This document shows positions 43,936-55,710 of a stretch of DNA of 64,000 nucleotides, piece by piece. This DNA comes from Eucommia ulmoides (lineage: Eukaryota; Streptophyta; Magnoliopsida; Garryales; Eucommiaceae), in the NCBI GenBank assembly GCA_016647705.1, contig CM028334.1, positions 4,836,046 to 4,900,045 of the forward strand, in the 5' to 3' direction. Under the pieces are notes generated by a model. It was not told the DNA's origin. It ran no database searches and was given only the letters and a program-made list of their open reading frames with translations. Both the position numbers and the translations under genes were made by a program. Each line of letters opens with the position of its first letter. Position 1 is the stretch's first letter.

Positions 43936-46900
43936 ATGGAGCTGGAACGAGTAACCGAGTTTCCGCACACGTGCATGGATGGGCGGCCGCGGAAAAGGCA
44001 GCGTTTGGGCTGGGACGTTCCTCCTGAGGCCCTTAAGGTATTAGATCTATATGTCGGTTATCTGATTTATTCAATTGTTCTTGTGTTTCTGTCTACTAGG
44101 AATTTGTTGATTCTAGATACGTGTTGGATCAGGCATGTATGTGTATTTCTAATGATTCATTTGTGTTTCGATTGTTGATGCATACTGCAACATAGGTACG
44201 ATCCCCTGGTTATGTAGTTCTGTGTTGATTCTTGTGTATTCCATCAAGAATGGTTATTTTTCTTGGATTTTTGTTAGATTTTTTGGATACTTGGATGTAC
44301 CATTCAGTCGAATCCATTTTAGTTTGTAAACTTTAAATCTCTATGTTTTGCTAGATGTTTTTCTGGGAATTAGTAGAGTTTAAAGACGTGTTTGGCTTTG
44401 AACTATCATATGAGATCAATAATGAAGCTATTACTGTTTTCTCCGCAAGGGGTTCTACAGTTATCAAAAGACACAAGGCGAATAAAAAGAGATATACATA
44501 AACTCATTACTTATATATAGTTGGGGAGAACTATCTATGTATATTCGAATTTGTCCATGGTTCAAAAGCATTTGTTACTGACATTGGCATTTTTGTTTGA
44601 TTGATGATAATGTTTTTGGCTTGTATTGTTGATTAATGAAATGTTTAGCACCAATTTCTGTGCTAGATTGCGTGCTGCTGTATATTTTGGGGTTTGTTGT
44701 TTTTTTCTGCACTTTGCAGTGACTAGTAAATGAGATGTTTTCTCTAATTTCAATTTTGAGAAATTTGTTTGATATGTGACAATGATTGAATTTTCATTCC
44801 AAAGGTTAGGAGGTTTTAAGAAGGTAAATAATTTGTTTATCTTTTATATTGAGAAAGATATGAATGGATGGCTCTGTGTAGGCTCCGTTAGGCTTGATTT
44901 ATGGACAAGAGGTCGAGAGTGTCACAAGCTTTGCATCTTCGAGGGCACCTTCAAACCATACTAGTTCTATGCTTCTTAAAGGAGATGCTCAAAATGGTTC
45001 TCTCCCCAACGGCGAGGAGACAACAAAGATGGGCATTATATATTTGCAATTGGGGAAAACTTGACTTCTCGCTGTAACTACCCTTTGCCATCATCAAAAC
45101 AACTTTTCATATTTTTCTTAATTACATTACCACGTGAACTTTAAAAAGATCTAGAATGATATCCTCGTAATGGATGTTATTAATTAATTAATTAATATAT
45201 AGAAACATGTTATGAATTTTGGAACATATTTCCTTTAACCCTTGTGTGATTTGATTTTTTCTTTTGTGTTCCTTTGTTTCTTTTTTTTTTCTTTTGCCAG
45301 ATAAAATCCACCGCAAAATGGGTGAAGGTAGATTAATACATCCCCACCCATAGGACAATTCTTATCTGCACCTTGATGGTTTGTTATAGGCTTATCACAT
45401 GTTTTTGCAGGCACTTTTGGTCAGGTTCTGGAATGCTGGGACAAGGAAAAGAACGAAATGGTTGCCATAAAAATCATACGTGGTATTAAGAAATACCGCG
45501 ATTCTGCTTTAATTGAAGTAGGAGTGCTTCAGCAATTAGGGAAACATGATGAAGGACTTAACCGGTTAGTACATTTCCAATCTTGTCTAACTCTATTACT
45601 GTGATTTTTCATTATTTTTGTCTCTTCTTATTGTGTCAGCAATTAAATTGGTTCATTCCTTGCAGTTGTGTTCAAATAAGGAACTGGTTTGACTATCGTA
45701 ACCATATCTGTATCGTAAGTTTTTGATTGATTTAATGGATTAAATTCCCCGAGTTGAGAAACTTTTTGGGGGTTAAGTTTAAAGTTGTGTGGATGGGTTC
45801 CAATGGTCTTAAACAGGTCTTTGAGAAGCTTGGACCAAGTTTATACGATTTCCTACGCAAAAACAATTATCGCCCATTCCCCATTGACCTTGTCCGTGAG
45901 ATTGGCAGACAACTGCTGGAAAGTGTAGCATGTGTGTAATATTAGCTTGTGCTAGTTCTCTCTATTCATCACATTATTTTAAAATTTAGTTTCTTGTTGT
46001 AATGAATTGCCTTTAGGTCTTTTTTTCCACTACTATATCATATATACATCTATGTACATGTTTTGGCACGACGGCAGCTACATTCTTGTGTTCATGGATC
46101 ATATGAATAACATAATATCTTATCTGAGTGACAAATTTTTTTAGGGGTTCTTAGTATGTAGTCCTCTATTTAATATTTTCATATATTTTTGCCCTATTCT
46201 GAGAGCAATTTATGTTTTAGTCCTGATTGACATCAACTAGATGGACTGAACAACTAGTTGATATCAATTGAAGGACATCTAGGTGGATTCAACAATTAGT
46301 TGTTGAACCAAAAACTTCTTGGAAGAACTAGAAAGTAGAGAGAGAAAAATGAGGTTAAAAAATGATAAGTGAATTATTATAAGGACAGTATAGTGATTTT
46401 TCCATTTGTTTATCTTCACAATTTTACAGTCATGCATGATTTGCGCTTGATACATACCGATTTGAAGCCTGAAAACATACTTCTCGTATCGCCGGAGTAT
46501 GTTAAAGTTCCAGATTATAAGGTAAGCATAGGATTTTACTAGACCTATCTGTCAGTTCTCTTTGCATTCATTCTTGATTTGAATTGAATGGTAGGCTGTC
46601 TTATGGTTTATTTTTTGCAATCGGGTCAGTCCGGTTTCGGAAATTTTCCAAATGGTTTGAACCGAACTGAACTGTTAATTTTTTATGGTTTTAATTTTTT
46701 CAAAGGTGTTTAGTAGTGTTTTTTTTTATGTTCTGATTTTTTCTTAGGTGTTTGGTAGGCCAAAAACCCTTCTTTTGTTTTTTGCAGCCAAAAAAACAAA
46801 AAAAAAAAGCCAAACTATGATAACCCAAGAAAATTTTTCCAAACTAGAATTGAAAGAAAAGACCGGACTCCAAAGGAATGTTGTGTACCTGCTTGGTTCG

Positions 46901-49007
46901 ATTTTTTATCCAATTTGATTGAGTTTGCTTTTTTTTTTTTTTAATTTATTTTTTATTTTCCCAAACCCACATCTTCGGTTAGGTTTGGTTTTGGGCAAAG
47001 ACCAAACTGAACCAAACCATCCATGCCCCTAATTTATGCGTTGAATTTTTAAATGCATCTTTAGCTTGTATGTTTTTTCGGTTAGGTTTTTTTACCAATA
47101 AATTTTGCTTGCTTTGCCTTAGGGTTCTACGAGATCACATAAGGATAGCTCTCACTCTAAGAGAATTCCAAAATCAAGTGCTATCAAGGTGATTGATTTT
47201 GGTAGCACAACTAATGACCGTCAGGATCAGTCATATGTAGTATCGACAAGACATTACCGTGCTCCTGAAGTTATTCTTGGTACGTCTCCTTGACATCTAG
47301 TCGTTATATTTCATGAGCGCAACATCTGTTATTACAGCACCTTTATATTTCTATTACTTGTATTTGTGATAGGACTAGGATGGAGTTATCCTTGTGATAT
47401 ATGGAGCGTCGGGTGTATCTTGGTGGAGTTGTGCACGGTATGTTCGAAACTTGGAACAGAAACACTGAGCACCGTTTGTTAAAGCAAAAAAGTACTAAAT
47501 TTTAAAAGTAGTGACTGCTTTGCTCTTGAAGTAGTATTTTTTGAAATCAATTCATGATTTTAAAAACTTTTAAAAAAATAGAAAATGGTTAGACATTATT
47601 TGGTGACCTTTTTTTTAGTACTTTTTTGCTTTTAAAAGTAACATTTGATTTAAAAGCAGCATTTGTTGTAGCATTTGATTTAATTATTTTTTTTGGTTGA
47701 AATTAACGTCTCTTATCTAAATGTGTGGGTTAATGCAAGTGTTGATTGTTATTAAACAGGGGGAAGCATTATTTCAAACACATGAAAACTTGGAGCATCT
47801 GGCCATGATGGAAAAAGTTCTTGGTCCACTGCCACAGCACATGTTGAAAAAAGTGGAGTAAGTTCATAGAAACGATTTCCCTTTGTTTCTTTTGTTTTCT
47901 TGATTTTTCGCTTGGGTAGTGTTCAAGGAATTGGGATTAGAAATAAACGCATTAATGTTTTTTTCAAGTTTTTGCATGTGCTCATTTTTAATTTCAATTC
48001 TGAGGCTCAAATTCAATGAAACCAAACACTGCCTTAAATTTATGGTATATAAAAAATTTTATTTTCCAGTCGACAGTGTGAGAAGTACGTCAGATGGGGT
48101 AGATTGGATTGGCCGAATGGAAAAACTTCTAGAGAAAGTATTCGAGCTGTTTCAAAGTTATTGCGCCTTCAGGTACAAATTAATTAATTTTTCCGGTTTG
48201 TTACGGCACTGTTTGGTATGGTTTTCCCATTGTCTTTTTTATAATATAAAGAAAGTAAATCTGTGAAAAACAATAAAAGTCAAATTTCTCATACATCACC
48301 ATCTTGTGTTTAATGGCCTGTTTGGTTTCGAGTCAATTTATGAATTATTATAGTTCAGCTGTGAGAATTATAAACATTTCAATTAGCTGAGGTGGGTTAT
48401 GTTAGTGTTTCTACTTGCAATAAACTGGGATGGGAATTCTGGATTGGAATTCTGTTTCTGTGCTGGAGTATTTTGGGAATGGAAACATGTTTAGTAATGA
48501 CCGTTGTCCTAATATGTTTCTTTTAATTTATGAGAACATAAACATAACACATCTGGTTGCAACATTTGTTCTTTAAAATGTATGGCAATAAATATACATA
48601 TTTCTTTGCCGGCGAGTGATGGTAGGGATAATTTTTTGGGAACAGAAATGTGTTTACCTAACGAGTTTCTATATGTTCCCAAACTTTTGGAATGGGAACA
48701 GAAATCAAGGAACGGAAACAGTAACCAAACGGGGCCTAACTAACCACTTTAGTTCTAGTTCAGATGCCATTTTCTCATGTAGGAGTAAAATCAAGTGTCA
48801 CTGCTTGCCATGAAGTTCTCACTGTTAAATTGTTTTATTTGGAAGCAGAGCTTGATAATGCAAGAGGTAGAGCGTTCGGCGGGGGACTTGATACATCTTT
48901 TGCAAGGACTTCTGAAGTATGATCCCTCTGAAAGAATCACCGCACAGGAAGCCCTTCGGCATCCTTTCTTCACCGACAACGATTGTCTTAGGGTTAGGAG
49001 GTTTTGA
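43936..49007 (+). pseudogene. AFC2: LAMMER-type dual-specificity kinase (AFC2-like), 12 exons, 2-bp frameshift in exon 2
   Basis: LAMMER/CLK kinases phosphorylate SR splicing factors in the nucleus. Exons fitted with GT-AG introns and matching phases: 43936-44037, 44882-45073, 45301-45327, 45411-45564, 45666-45714, 45817-45931, 46430-46521, 47123-47279, 47373-47437, 47760-47857, 48070-48172, 48849-49007. The kinase domain shows MGEGTFGQV (glycine loop), VAIKII (Lys), HTDLKPEN (catalytic loop, LAMMER form), VIDFGSTT (DFG) and RHYRAPEVILGLGWSYPCD. It ends ALRHPFF plus a short tail. The basic N-terminus PRKRQRLGWD is as in the family. Exon 2 is 192 bp, but both flanking frames need 190: GAGGAGACAAC near 45014-45021 appears to have gained GA, and the frame then stops at TGA 45062-45064 after 94 codons. 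Corrected length would be 436 aa, normal for AFC2. Everything else is intact, so the defect is recent, an assembly error, or edited out by unseen splicing. AFC1/AFC3 paralogues are less likely. Confidence 0.9.
46560..47060. repeat. Repeat-like intron insert in the kinase gene
   Basis: Intron 7 holds CCGGTTTCGG, TTGAACCGAACTGAACTG and GGTTTGGTTTTGGGCAAAGACC phrases. It ends ...CCATCCATGCCCCTAA, resembling the GGATGG-type ends and AACCGAAC-rich body of hAT-like MITEs such as 53497-54009. A matching left terminus is not clear. Confidence 0.4.
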
Positions 49008-49230
49008 CCCGGAAACTAGTGGGGAATCGCTGTCTGTTGCCCATTTGTTTGGTTTGGGTTGTACAAAGCTCTTGTATTCATTTTTTTATTTATTTTTTAA
49101 ATAATTGTAGCATAGAAGTCAAATTGAGAATATGTACGGCACTTTCTCCAGTGACATTAAGCTGTCTGATAGGCTTTGGTCCGTCATTTGTGGCGTGTTC
49201 TTAGTTGATTCTTAGAACCCTAATTTTGAC
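49008..49230 (+). other. Probable 3' UTR of the kinase gene
   Basis: It directly follows the TGA. The transcript end is not visible from sequence; an AAATAA-like signal lies near 49096-49101. Confidence 0.35.
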
Positions 49231-49444
49231 AAATAAATGTGAAAAAATTGCACTTTTGACCCTTAAAACTATCTAATAAGGCTCTTATGGTTTAAAAAGC
49301 AACATATTTGACCCTAAAATTTGAATTTTAAGTTGTTAGGATCACTAATTTCGTCCTACATTTCTGTAGTTTAAATTGCTTAATTCAAGTAAACAATTAC
49401 AAATACAATTCTTTTAAAATATATTTTTTTGTTGAGTTTATGTA

Positions 49445-50597
49445 CCCAAACCAATAATTAATTTTCACGAATACGATTATGTGACCATTAAATCAAGACC
49501 GCAGGTGCAAGATTTAATATTCTAACAGTAATTGAATTCAAACCAAAATCTCTATCAGAACATTTTGACAATAAATTCAAGCACAATTAAATTTATTTTT
49601 ACGAATAGAATTCCTGTTACATAATTGTTTATATAAAATCCAAAATTAAATAGAAATACAATATTACATAAATACAAAATACCTCATCACATCCTAATCC
49701 GATGTAAGGAAATTTAGCCGCTCATGAATGCATGGAATGGTGTTTCCTTGAATGAAATTCTTAAAAACGTCATATCCCTTTTGTATTCTAACAACTACAA
49801 TTTCCTCCCCCAAGAATTATATGAAAAACTAAAATACAAAAATGGAAGACAAATCACAAGAAAATACTACAACTTCTAAGAATGAAGTAGGAAAATGGAT
49901 TCTTTTGAAGATGGTCCTTCTGTGCAGCCACTTAGTGCTGCGGGTCAAACTGTTTTGACCCAAACCCGGCCCGATTCGGCCCGACCCGTGCCCACTCCGG
50001 TGGACAAATTGCACAACAACCCCATTGGCCTCCATATTTGACTTTTTGCATCCCTAGCCTCCTCTTTTGACTCAAATTCACCCCAAAACTCACCTTTTTG
50101 ATTCTATAAATAGAAGGGAGGTTTGAGAGCAAAAAAGAATCCATTTTCCTACTTCATTCTTAGAAGTTGTAGCATTTTCTTGTGATTTGTCTTCCATTTT
50201 TGTATTTTAGTTTTTCATATAATTCTTGGGGGAGGAAATTGTAGTTGTTAGAATACAAAAGGGATATGGCGTTTTTAAGAATTTCATTCAAGGAAACACC
50301 ATTCCATGCATTCATGAGTGGCTAAATTTCCTTACATCGGGTTAGGATGTGATGAGGTATTTTGTATTTATATAATATTGTATTTCTATTTAATTTTGGA
50401 TTTTATATAAACAATTATGTGACAGGAATTTTATTCGTAAAAATGAATTTAATTGTGCTTGAATTTATTGTCAAAATGTTCTGATAGAGATTTTGGTTTG
50501 AATTCAATTACTGCTAGAACATTAAATCTTGCACCTGTGGTCTTGATTTAATGGTCACATAATCGTATTCGTGGGAATTGATTATTGGTCTGGATGG
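49445..50597. repeat. Long inverted repeat: arms of about 462 bp, 227-bp spacer
   Basis: The left arm 49445-49906 and right arm 50134-50597 are reverse complements with only scattered mismatches and small indels. Examples: GGAAAATGGATTCTTTT against AAAAGAATCCATTTTCC at the inner ends, and CACGAATACGATTATGTGAC against GTCACATAATCGTATTCGTG near the outer ends. The spacer holds CTATAAATAG (about 50104-50113), a TATA-like box followed about 30 bp later by the right arm. Transcription across it would give a long hairpin RNA. The right arm continues into DNA (to about 51000) with ATCAATCCCTGTGGTTCGACACC, a phrase typical of plant LTR ends, so the arms are probably LTR-derived. No coding sequence is seen. 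Confidence 0.9.
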
Positions 50598-52230
50598 TTT
50601 ATGCCTAGATTTTAATTCACCTTAGATTAGTTTAGTGTAGGAATTAAATACCGAAGATAAACCATGCCGGAGAATAACAATTCAATCTTTTTGAGTAGTT
50701 CCGGCTTGTAGTTAGGAACACTCGTTTATACAAATCCTAGTTAAAGAAGAAAATACGAAAACAACATAAAATCTCAAAATACGGATTCATAATTTCTAAC
50801 CCGATCCCCTATTTTTATTTAAATCAAACTTTATTTTCTTGCAATTAAAAATTTCAAAACCAAATCAAAAACTCAAATCATTTCGATAAAGTAATAAAAA
50901 TAATTGAAAATTAATAATTACAAGATCAATCCCTGTGGTTCGACACCCAACTTGAACACCGTACTACATCAGTATCGCGGTACCATTTAAGGGTATTATT
51001 TTTGAGATATCAATATTATTTATTTTAACTTTCATAATATTTATGTCATTTTTATCACATGTTGATAAAAATACCTTTTTAATATATTTTTTTCTTTATT
51101 TTTCTCTCTATCTTTTTCTCTTGTGTTTTATTTTTTGCTTTTGTTTCAGATTATTTATTTGTTAATTTTCTGTACATAATGTTTTTAGAAAAAATAAAAA
51201 ATTAGCAAACAAAAAACTAAAAACAAAAAAGCAAAAACTTTAAATTGAAAAATATGAAAGGAAAAATATATAAATATATATTTCTTTTGTTTTTATTTTT
51301 ATATTTTGTTCAATTCTTTTTCTTTTTTAAGTTTTGCATTTTTTTTCTAAATTTTTACTTTTATTTTTTATTTTTACAAATACAATACCAAAAAAAAAAA
51401 AGTAAAAAAATTTAAAAACTAAAGAATTAAGCAAGAAAAAATAAAAAATAGTATAAAAGAAAAAAATTGATGCTTATACGCATGAAAAAAAAATATCATT
51501 ATTTTTAGCGTAGTGAGTCAACAAAAAAAATGTGTGAAATGTATTATTTTTCTTATAAAATTTGTTACATTTCATAACTAAAATAATGATGTTAATTATA
51601 GTAGAATAAAAAATGAATGATTCGATAATTTAAATGATGAAATTATAGTTAGAATTATCATGGAATTACAATTGAATTCCAACAAGCATATTACCAAACA
51701 AATGAATTCTAATAACATGAAATTACAATTAAATTCCAACATATTAACAATTCTAATGCCATAAAATTACAATTCTTAGAATTCTAATTCCATATAATTG
51801 TAATTCCAATTCTGTGCAACCAAATACTACCTTAATGTCAATTTAATTCAATTAACGGTTTATTAAAATATTAATAGAATAAAAATGTGGGAAGAATGTA
51901 ACATTAATTTTATTTCATGGGTAATTTTATCACTTCAGGTATAATTAATATCACAACGATAATTTAGATATTTATAATTAAATTTATCTAATGATACAAA
52001 ATGTATTTTTTCTCATCTTCTTTTTTGTTGAAAAAACACTATTATTGCTCTAATTGTTGTCTATCGCTGATCAGCAATTTTATCGGTGATATGACTAACA
52101 TTTTAGTTCTATGACATCATGTTATTTTTGTTTAGATTTTAACAAACTGTTAATAATTGTGTTAATTTAACACCAAGCTCAAATATCATGGACAAATGTG
52201 ATTTTTTTATCCACAAATTATTTTTATTTT
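50598..52230. other. AT-rich, LTR-like and degraded DNA, no gene
   Basis: 50640-51000 resembles an LTR tail. 51600-51840 repeats AATTACAATTGAATTCCAAC-like phrases. The rest is A/T runs. No coding sequence is recognised. Confidence 0.5.
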
Positions 52231-52234
52231 ATTT

Positions 52235-52440
52235 TACAGTAAGATGTGTTCGAATCAGTTTACACGCACCTCGACTAATCACCTCACCAGACGATCTTAA
52301 GAGCGCACTCCCCCTAATAGGCCTAGTGCATTCAAAATTAAATTTAAGATTTAATTCATAGAATACTCACAGGAGAGTTGAATACTGATTAATTGATTGT
52401 TTAAGGCAACATATAATAATTGAATTTCATTGTAGATATA
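52235..52440 (-). mobile_element. tRNA-derived SINE copy, minus orientation
   Basis: Read on the minus strand it runs from GTTGCCTTAAACAATC through CAACTCTCCTGTGAG, GGGGGAGTGCGCTCTTAAGA, GTCTGGTGAGGTGATTAGTC and GAGGTGCGTGTAAACTG to GAACACATCTTACTG. Other copies are at 52605-52712 (5' part) and 57858-58010 (3' part), which shows that it is dispersed. The B-box position is degenerate in this copy. Confidence 0.75.
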
Positions 52441-52604
52441 CTCAGGCTTTTGGCATATACATTTTCTGAGGCACGACTATGTTAGAGCTATTCATTTATT
52501 ATATAGAATTGGTAAATTAGGATAGTTTTGAATACAATTCATCTCCATGTAGATGTTCTATACCAAAATGCATTCCCTTCACATTACGGTAGTTGTATCT
52601 GTGT

Positions 52605-52712
52605 GTTAATAGGTGGTGAGTATCAGAATTCAAGATTTAATTCCTAAAATGCTCATTAAGAGAGTCGAACCCTGATTTATTGATTATTTAGGGCAACATA
52701 TAATAATTGAAT
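52605..52712 (-). mobile_element. tRNA-derived SINE, 5' fragment, minus orientation
   Basis: Colinear with the first half of the SINE at 52235-52440. It includes a good pol III B-box (GGGTTCGACTC on the minus strand, plus 52662-52672) and the head GTTGCCCTAAATAATC. The 3' half is missing. Confidence 0.72.
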
Positions 52713-52879
52713 CTTCTAAGCTTAGAATGTGATATGCCTAAATATTGGGGTACAAAAATGTAATTTTCTCATTTTCCATTTGAATAATATTGGCCAATGC
52801 TTCAACTCCACGCCTTACACGTGTCACTATTTTTTATTTTTATTTTTTAATATTCTAAGCGTAATATCAACTCCGGATT

Positions 52880-53038
52880 CTTCCGATACGTCGACGTTCC
52901 GAAATCATAGGCTTCGTGTTCTCCTGATATAACTCCCAGTCGCAGGGCGCTCCCTTTCTCTTGGCGAACACGCTTACGGCATTACAGGAAGTGCATTGCC
53001 GGAGGAGATAATTCGTCGTCGGATTTCCAGATCACTGG
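52880..53038 (+). other. Possible 5' UTR exon of the metallophosphatase gene
   Basis: GC-richer DNA (CTCCCAGTCGCAGGGCGCTC) ends at ACTG followed by a GTACGTCG donor at 53039. The next plausible acceptor before the CDS is TTGTAG at 55680-55685. A 2.6-kb leader intron would then hold the MITE and duplications below. This is inferred from base composition and splice signals only. Confidence 0.4.
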
Positions 53039-53496
53039 TACGTCGTGATCTTCATCCTCGCAATTCTGTTTTTTTTTTTAAATTATTTGTGATGGATCTT
53101 TTACTGTTTGATTCCGTGTAAAAATTCATGTAGGAGATGATGTTTCGATGCTTATAATGGCCGATAAGTTTGTTAGGAATGTGTTTCTTTTCTTTCGTTA
53201 AATGGAGCTTGTAATTCGATGTAGAATTACTCTTTCAAGTCTGTTAATTTGATTTCTATGACTGAAAATGTATGTGTATGTCGAATTTAATGGGTTACCA
53301 ATGGAAAAAGCAAGTAAATCTGTTAGTGTAGCTTCTTTTCCCTTGGTGTTCTCGCACTTTCTGTTCCTTGTTTTCAACTTCTTTCCTTTAAGGATAATGT
53401 GCTCAAGACAGTAGAGGTTGTCAACTTAAAAGTAAATTACAATTGACATAAAAAAGGACTTGATTTGTGTTTTGTGAATTGGGATGTTTATATAAG

Positions 53497-54009
53497 TAGG
53501 GATGACAATTCAGCCCGAACCGACGGGTAACCGAATCAACCCGAACTGAACGTTCGATTTTAAAACTGATTAAATGGTTTTGGAATTAAAAACCAAATTG
53601 GTTTTGGTTTTGATGTAGTAACCATGAAACCGAACTGCGTAACCGGCATTTTAGATATATTTTTATTATACATATTACTCTCACTTTTTTTTCCATTTAT
53701 TTACATTTTGATCTCTAGTATATATATATGTGTGTGTTATAGGGTTAATTGGACTAATTTAGGGTTTTCATAATTTCTTCTGGTAATTACTTAACAGTTT
53801 CGCGAGTTTAGTTTTGGTTTTGTATAAAGTTAAACGGTTTGGTTTTAAAACAGTTTTTTAAAAAACCGAAACTTTTGGTTTTGGTTTTAGTTTTAGTTTT
53901 GAGTTTGGTATATGCCTAACGGTTTTGATTTTGATTTTGGTATGTGTCTAACGATTTTGGTTTTGATTTTTAGTGAAATTGGACCAAAATCGAATTGTTG
54001 TCATCCCTA
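53497..54009. mobile_element. hAT-like MITE
   Basis: Terminal inverted repeats TAGGGATGACAA (53497) and TTGTCATCCCTA (ending 54009). The body is rich in AACCGAACTG and TTTTGGTTTTGGTT phrases. TAGGGATG(A/G)CAA ends are known from plant hAT-type non-autonomous elements. The flanks ATATAAG and ATATGAAG are an imperfect 8-bp duplication. No transposase is present. Confidence 0.75.
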
Positions 54010-54107
54010 ATATGAAGTGTTGTGAAGCACCAACACTTCATACAATTTTTCTCCCCCTCTATTGATAGTTTTGTCATTTGAGAAATACTACTTGAAACCC
54101 TAAAAGT

Positions 54108-54377
54108 ATAAAATAATGATTTTAAGGAAAAGAACATAGGCTTAAAGAATAATTTCTTTATATTTATTTGAGACTATTTTCTCCTATTTATATAACCCTA
54201 CATTAGGCTAAATTAGGAAGGAAATCATCCCTAATGAATGAGATAAAATAATGATTTTAAGGAAAAGAACATAGGCTTAAAGAATAAATTCTTTATATTT
54301 ATTTGAGACTATTTTCTCCTATTTATATAACCCTACATTAGGCTAAATTAGGAAGGAAATCATCCCTAATGAATGAG
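54108..54377 (+). repeat. 135-bp tandem duplication
   Basis: 54108-54242 and 54243-54377 are almost identical (ATAAAATAATGATTTTAAGG to CATCCCTAATGAATGAG). A third, diverged partial copy of the same sequence lies at about 54885-54992 (ATTAGGCTAAACAAGAAAGG, AATGAATGAGCTAATT). Confidence 0.92.
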
Positions 54378-55300
54378 CTAATTAATGGAATAAAGGAAGT
54401 TAAATTGGTCAACATGACCTACGTACAAAATATGACCTAAATGTTAAATAATATGTAATACATTAACGTAATTATTAAATATACACTTCCCCAAATTAGG
54501 GAGAAGATGTTTTGGAGTCCCACCTGGACAAGAGTTGATGAAAGAATTACGTAAAAAACTAGAGACTGGTTGCATAAAAAAATGTAAAAAACAGGACGAA
54601 GGTAACTGGACACTTGGTTGCTTAGGCGACGAAGATAGAGGCTAAATCGTTATCTAGTAAATCTGGCACAACAGAGGGGCACAACGATTGGACAACACCA
54701 CTAAGGTGGCCACGAATTAGCCGAACAATAGAGAAGGAGTGGGGCAGCACACTAGGGCTACAAAATTGCTACTGACCGAACAACAGGGCATCATACTAGA
54801 TCTCAACTAGGGCAACAACAGCGGTGCTTAGGGTTTGAAGGCAACATGTTTGAGTTTTTTTTTTCTTTGGCTCTAGATACCAAAAAGAATACAAGAGAAA
54901 ACATATTTCTGTATATGAGACTATTCTCCCCAGTTTATATAGGCCAACATTAGGCTAAACAAGAAAGGAAATCACCTCTAATGAATGAGCTAATTGCTGT
55001 CACTGCAGTGTCAGTGTTTAAGAATTTGTTATGCCGCAGTGTCTGTGTCATGTAGTATCCATGTTGCATATCAGTGCTTCATAGATGGGTCATAGATGGA
55101 AGGACATTCTCATAAGTCATAACTCATGAACTAGGAACTTACCCTGAGCTGGGGTTTCTGTCATCCCTTACTGGGAAAAAAAAAAAAATTGAAGAGAGAG
55201 AGAGAGAAGTGTTGTGTGATTTTTTAGAGCTGTAATTTGTTCTCTGATTTTTGTTGGTGTTTCTGATAATATCTTACTTACCTAAACAAAATACTGTTAT

Positions 55301-55422
55301 ACTTGATAAAAGGTGAATAGGTGGTTGTTGGGATTTTCAGAACGATTTTGTTATGGAAGGAACTTGATAAAAGGTAAATAGGTTGTTGATGGGATTTTCA
55401 GAATGATTTTGTTATTGAAGGA
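55301..55422 (+). repeat. 61-bp tandem duplication
   Basis: ACTTGATAAAAGGTGAATAGG at 55301 recurs at 55362 with a few substitutions, including the shared phrase GGGATTTTCAGAA(C/T)GATTTTG. Confidence 0.88.
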
Positions 55423-55710
55423 ACTAAGTTGCTCCATTTAATATCCATTTCTACGTTTTTGTTTATGCCTTCCAAAAGAGATACTGAATCAAAATGGTTT
55501 ACCCTCGAAATGAACTGCATTGTGATTTGTGATATACTTGCTATTGAGATCACGTATAATATTTTTCTTTTGCGTTTGCTCTTTGGTTTTAGGAATATAT
55601 GGATCATGTTTTGTTGGCTCTGTGTTTTCACTCTTTCTCACCTTCATAATAGCGATGTTATTCAACCTTCACGTTGTCACTTGTAGGTTTTCTTTTTGCA
55701 CTAGCTTGTG

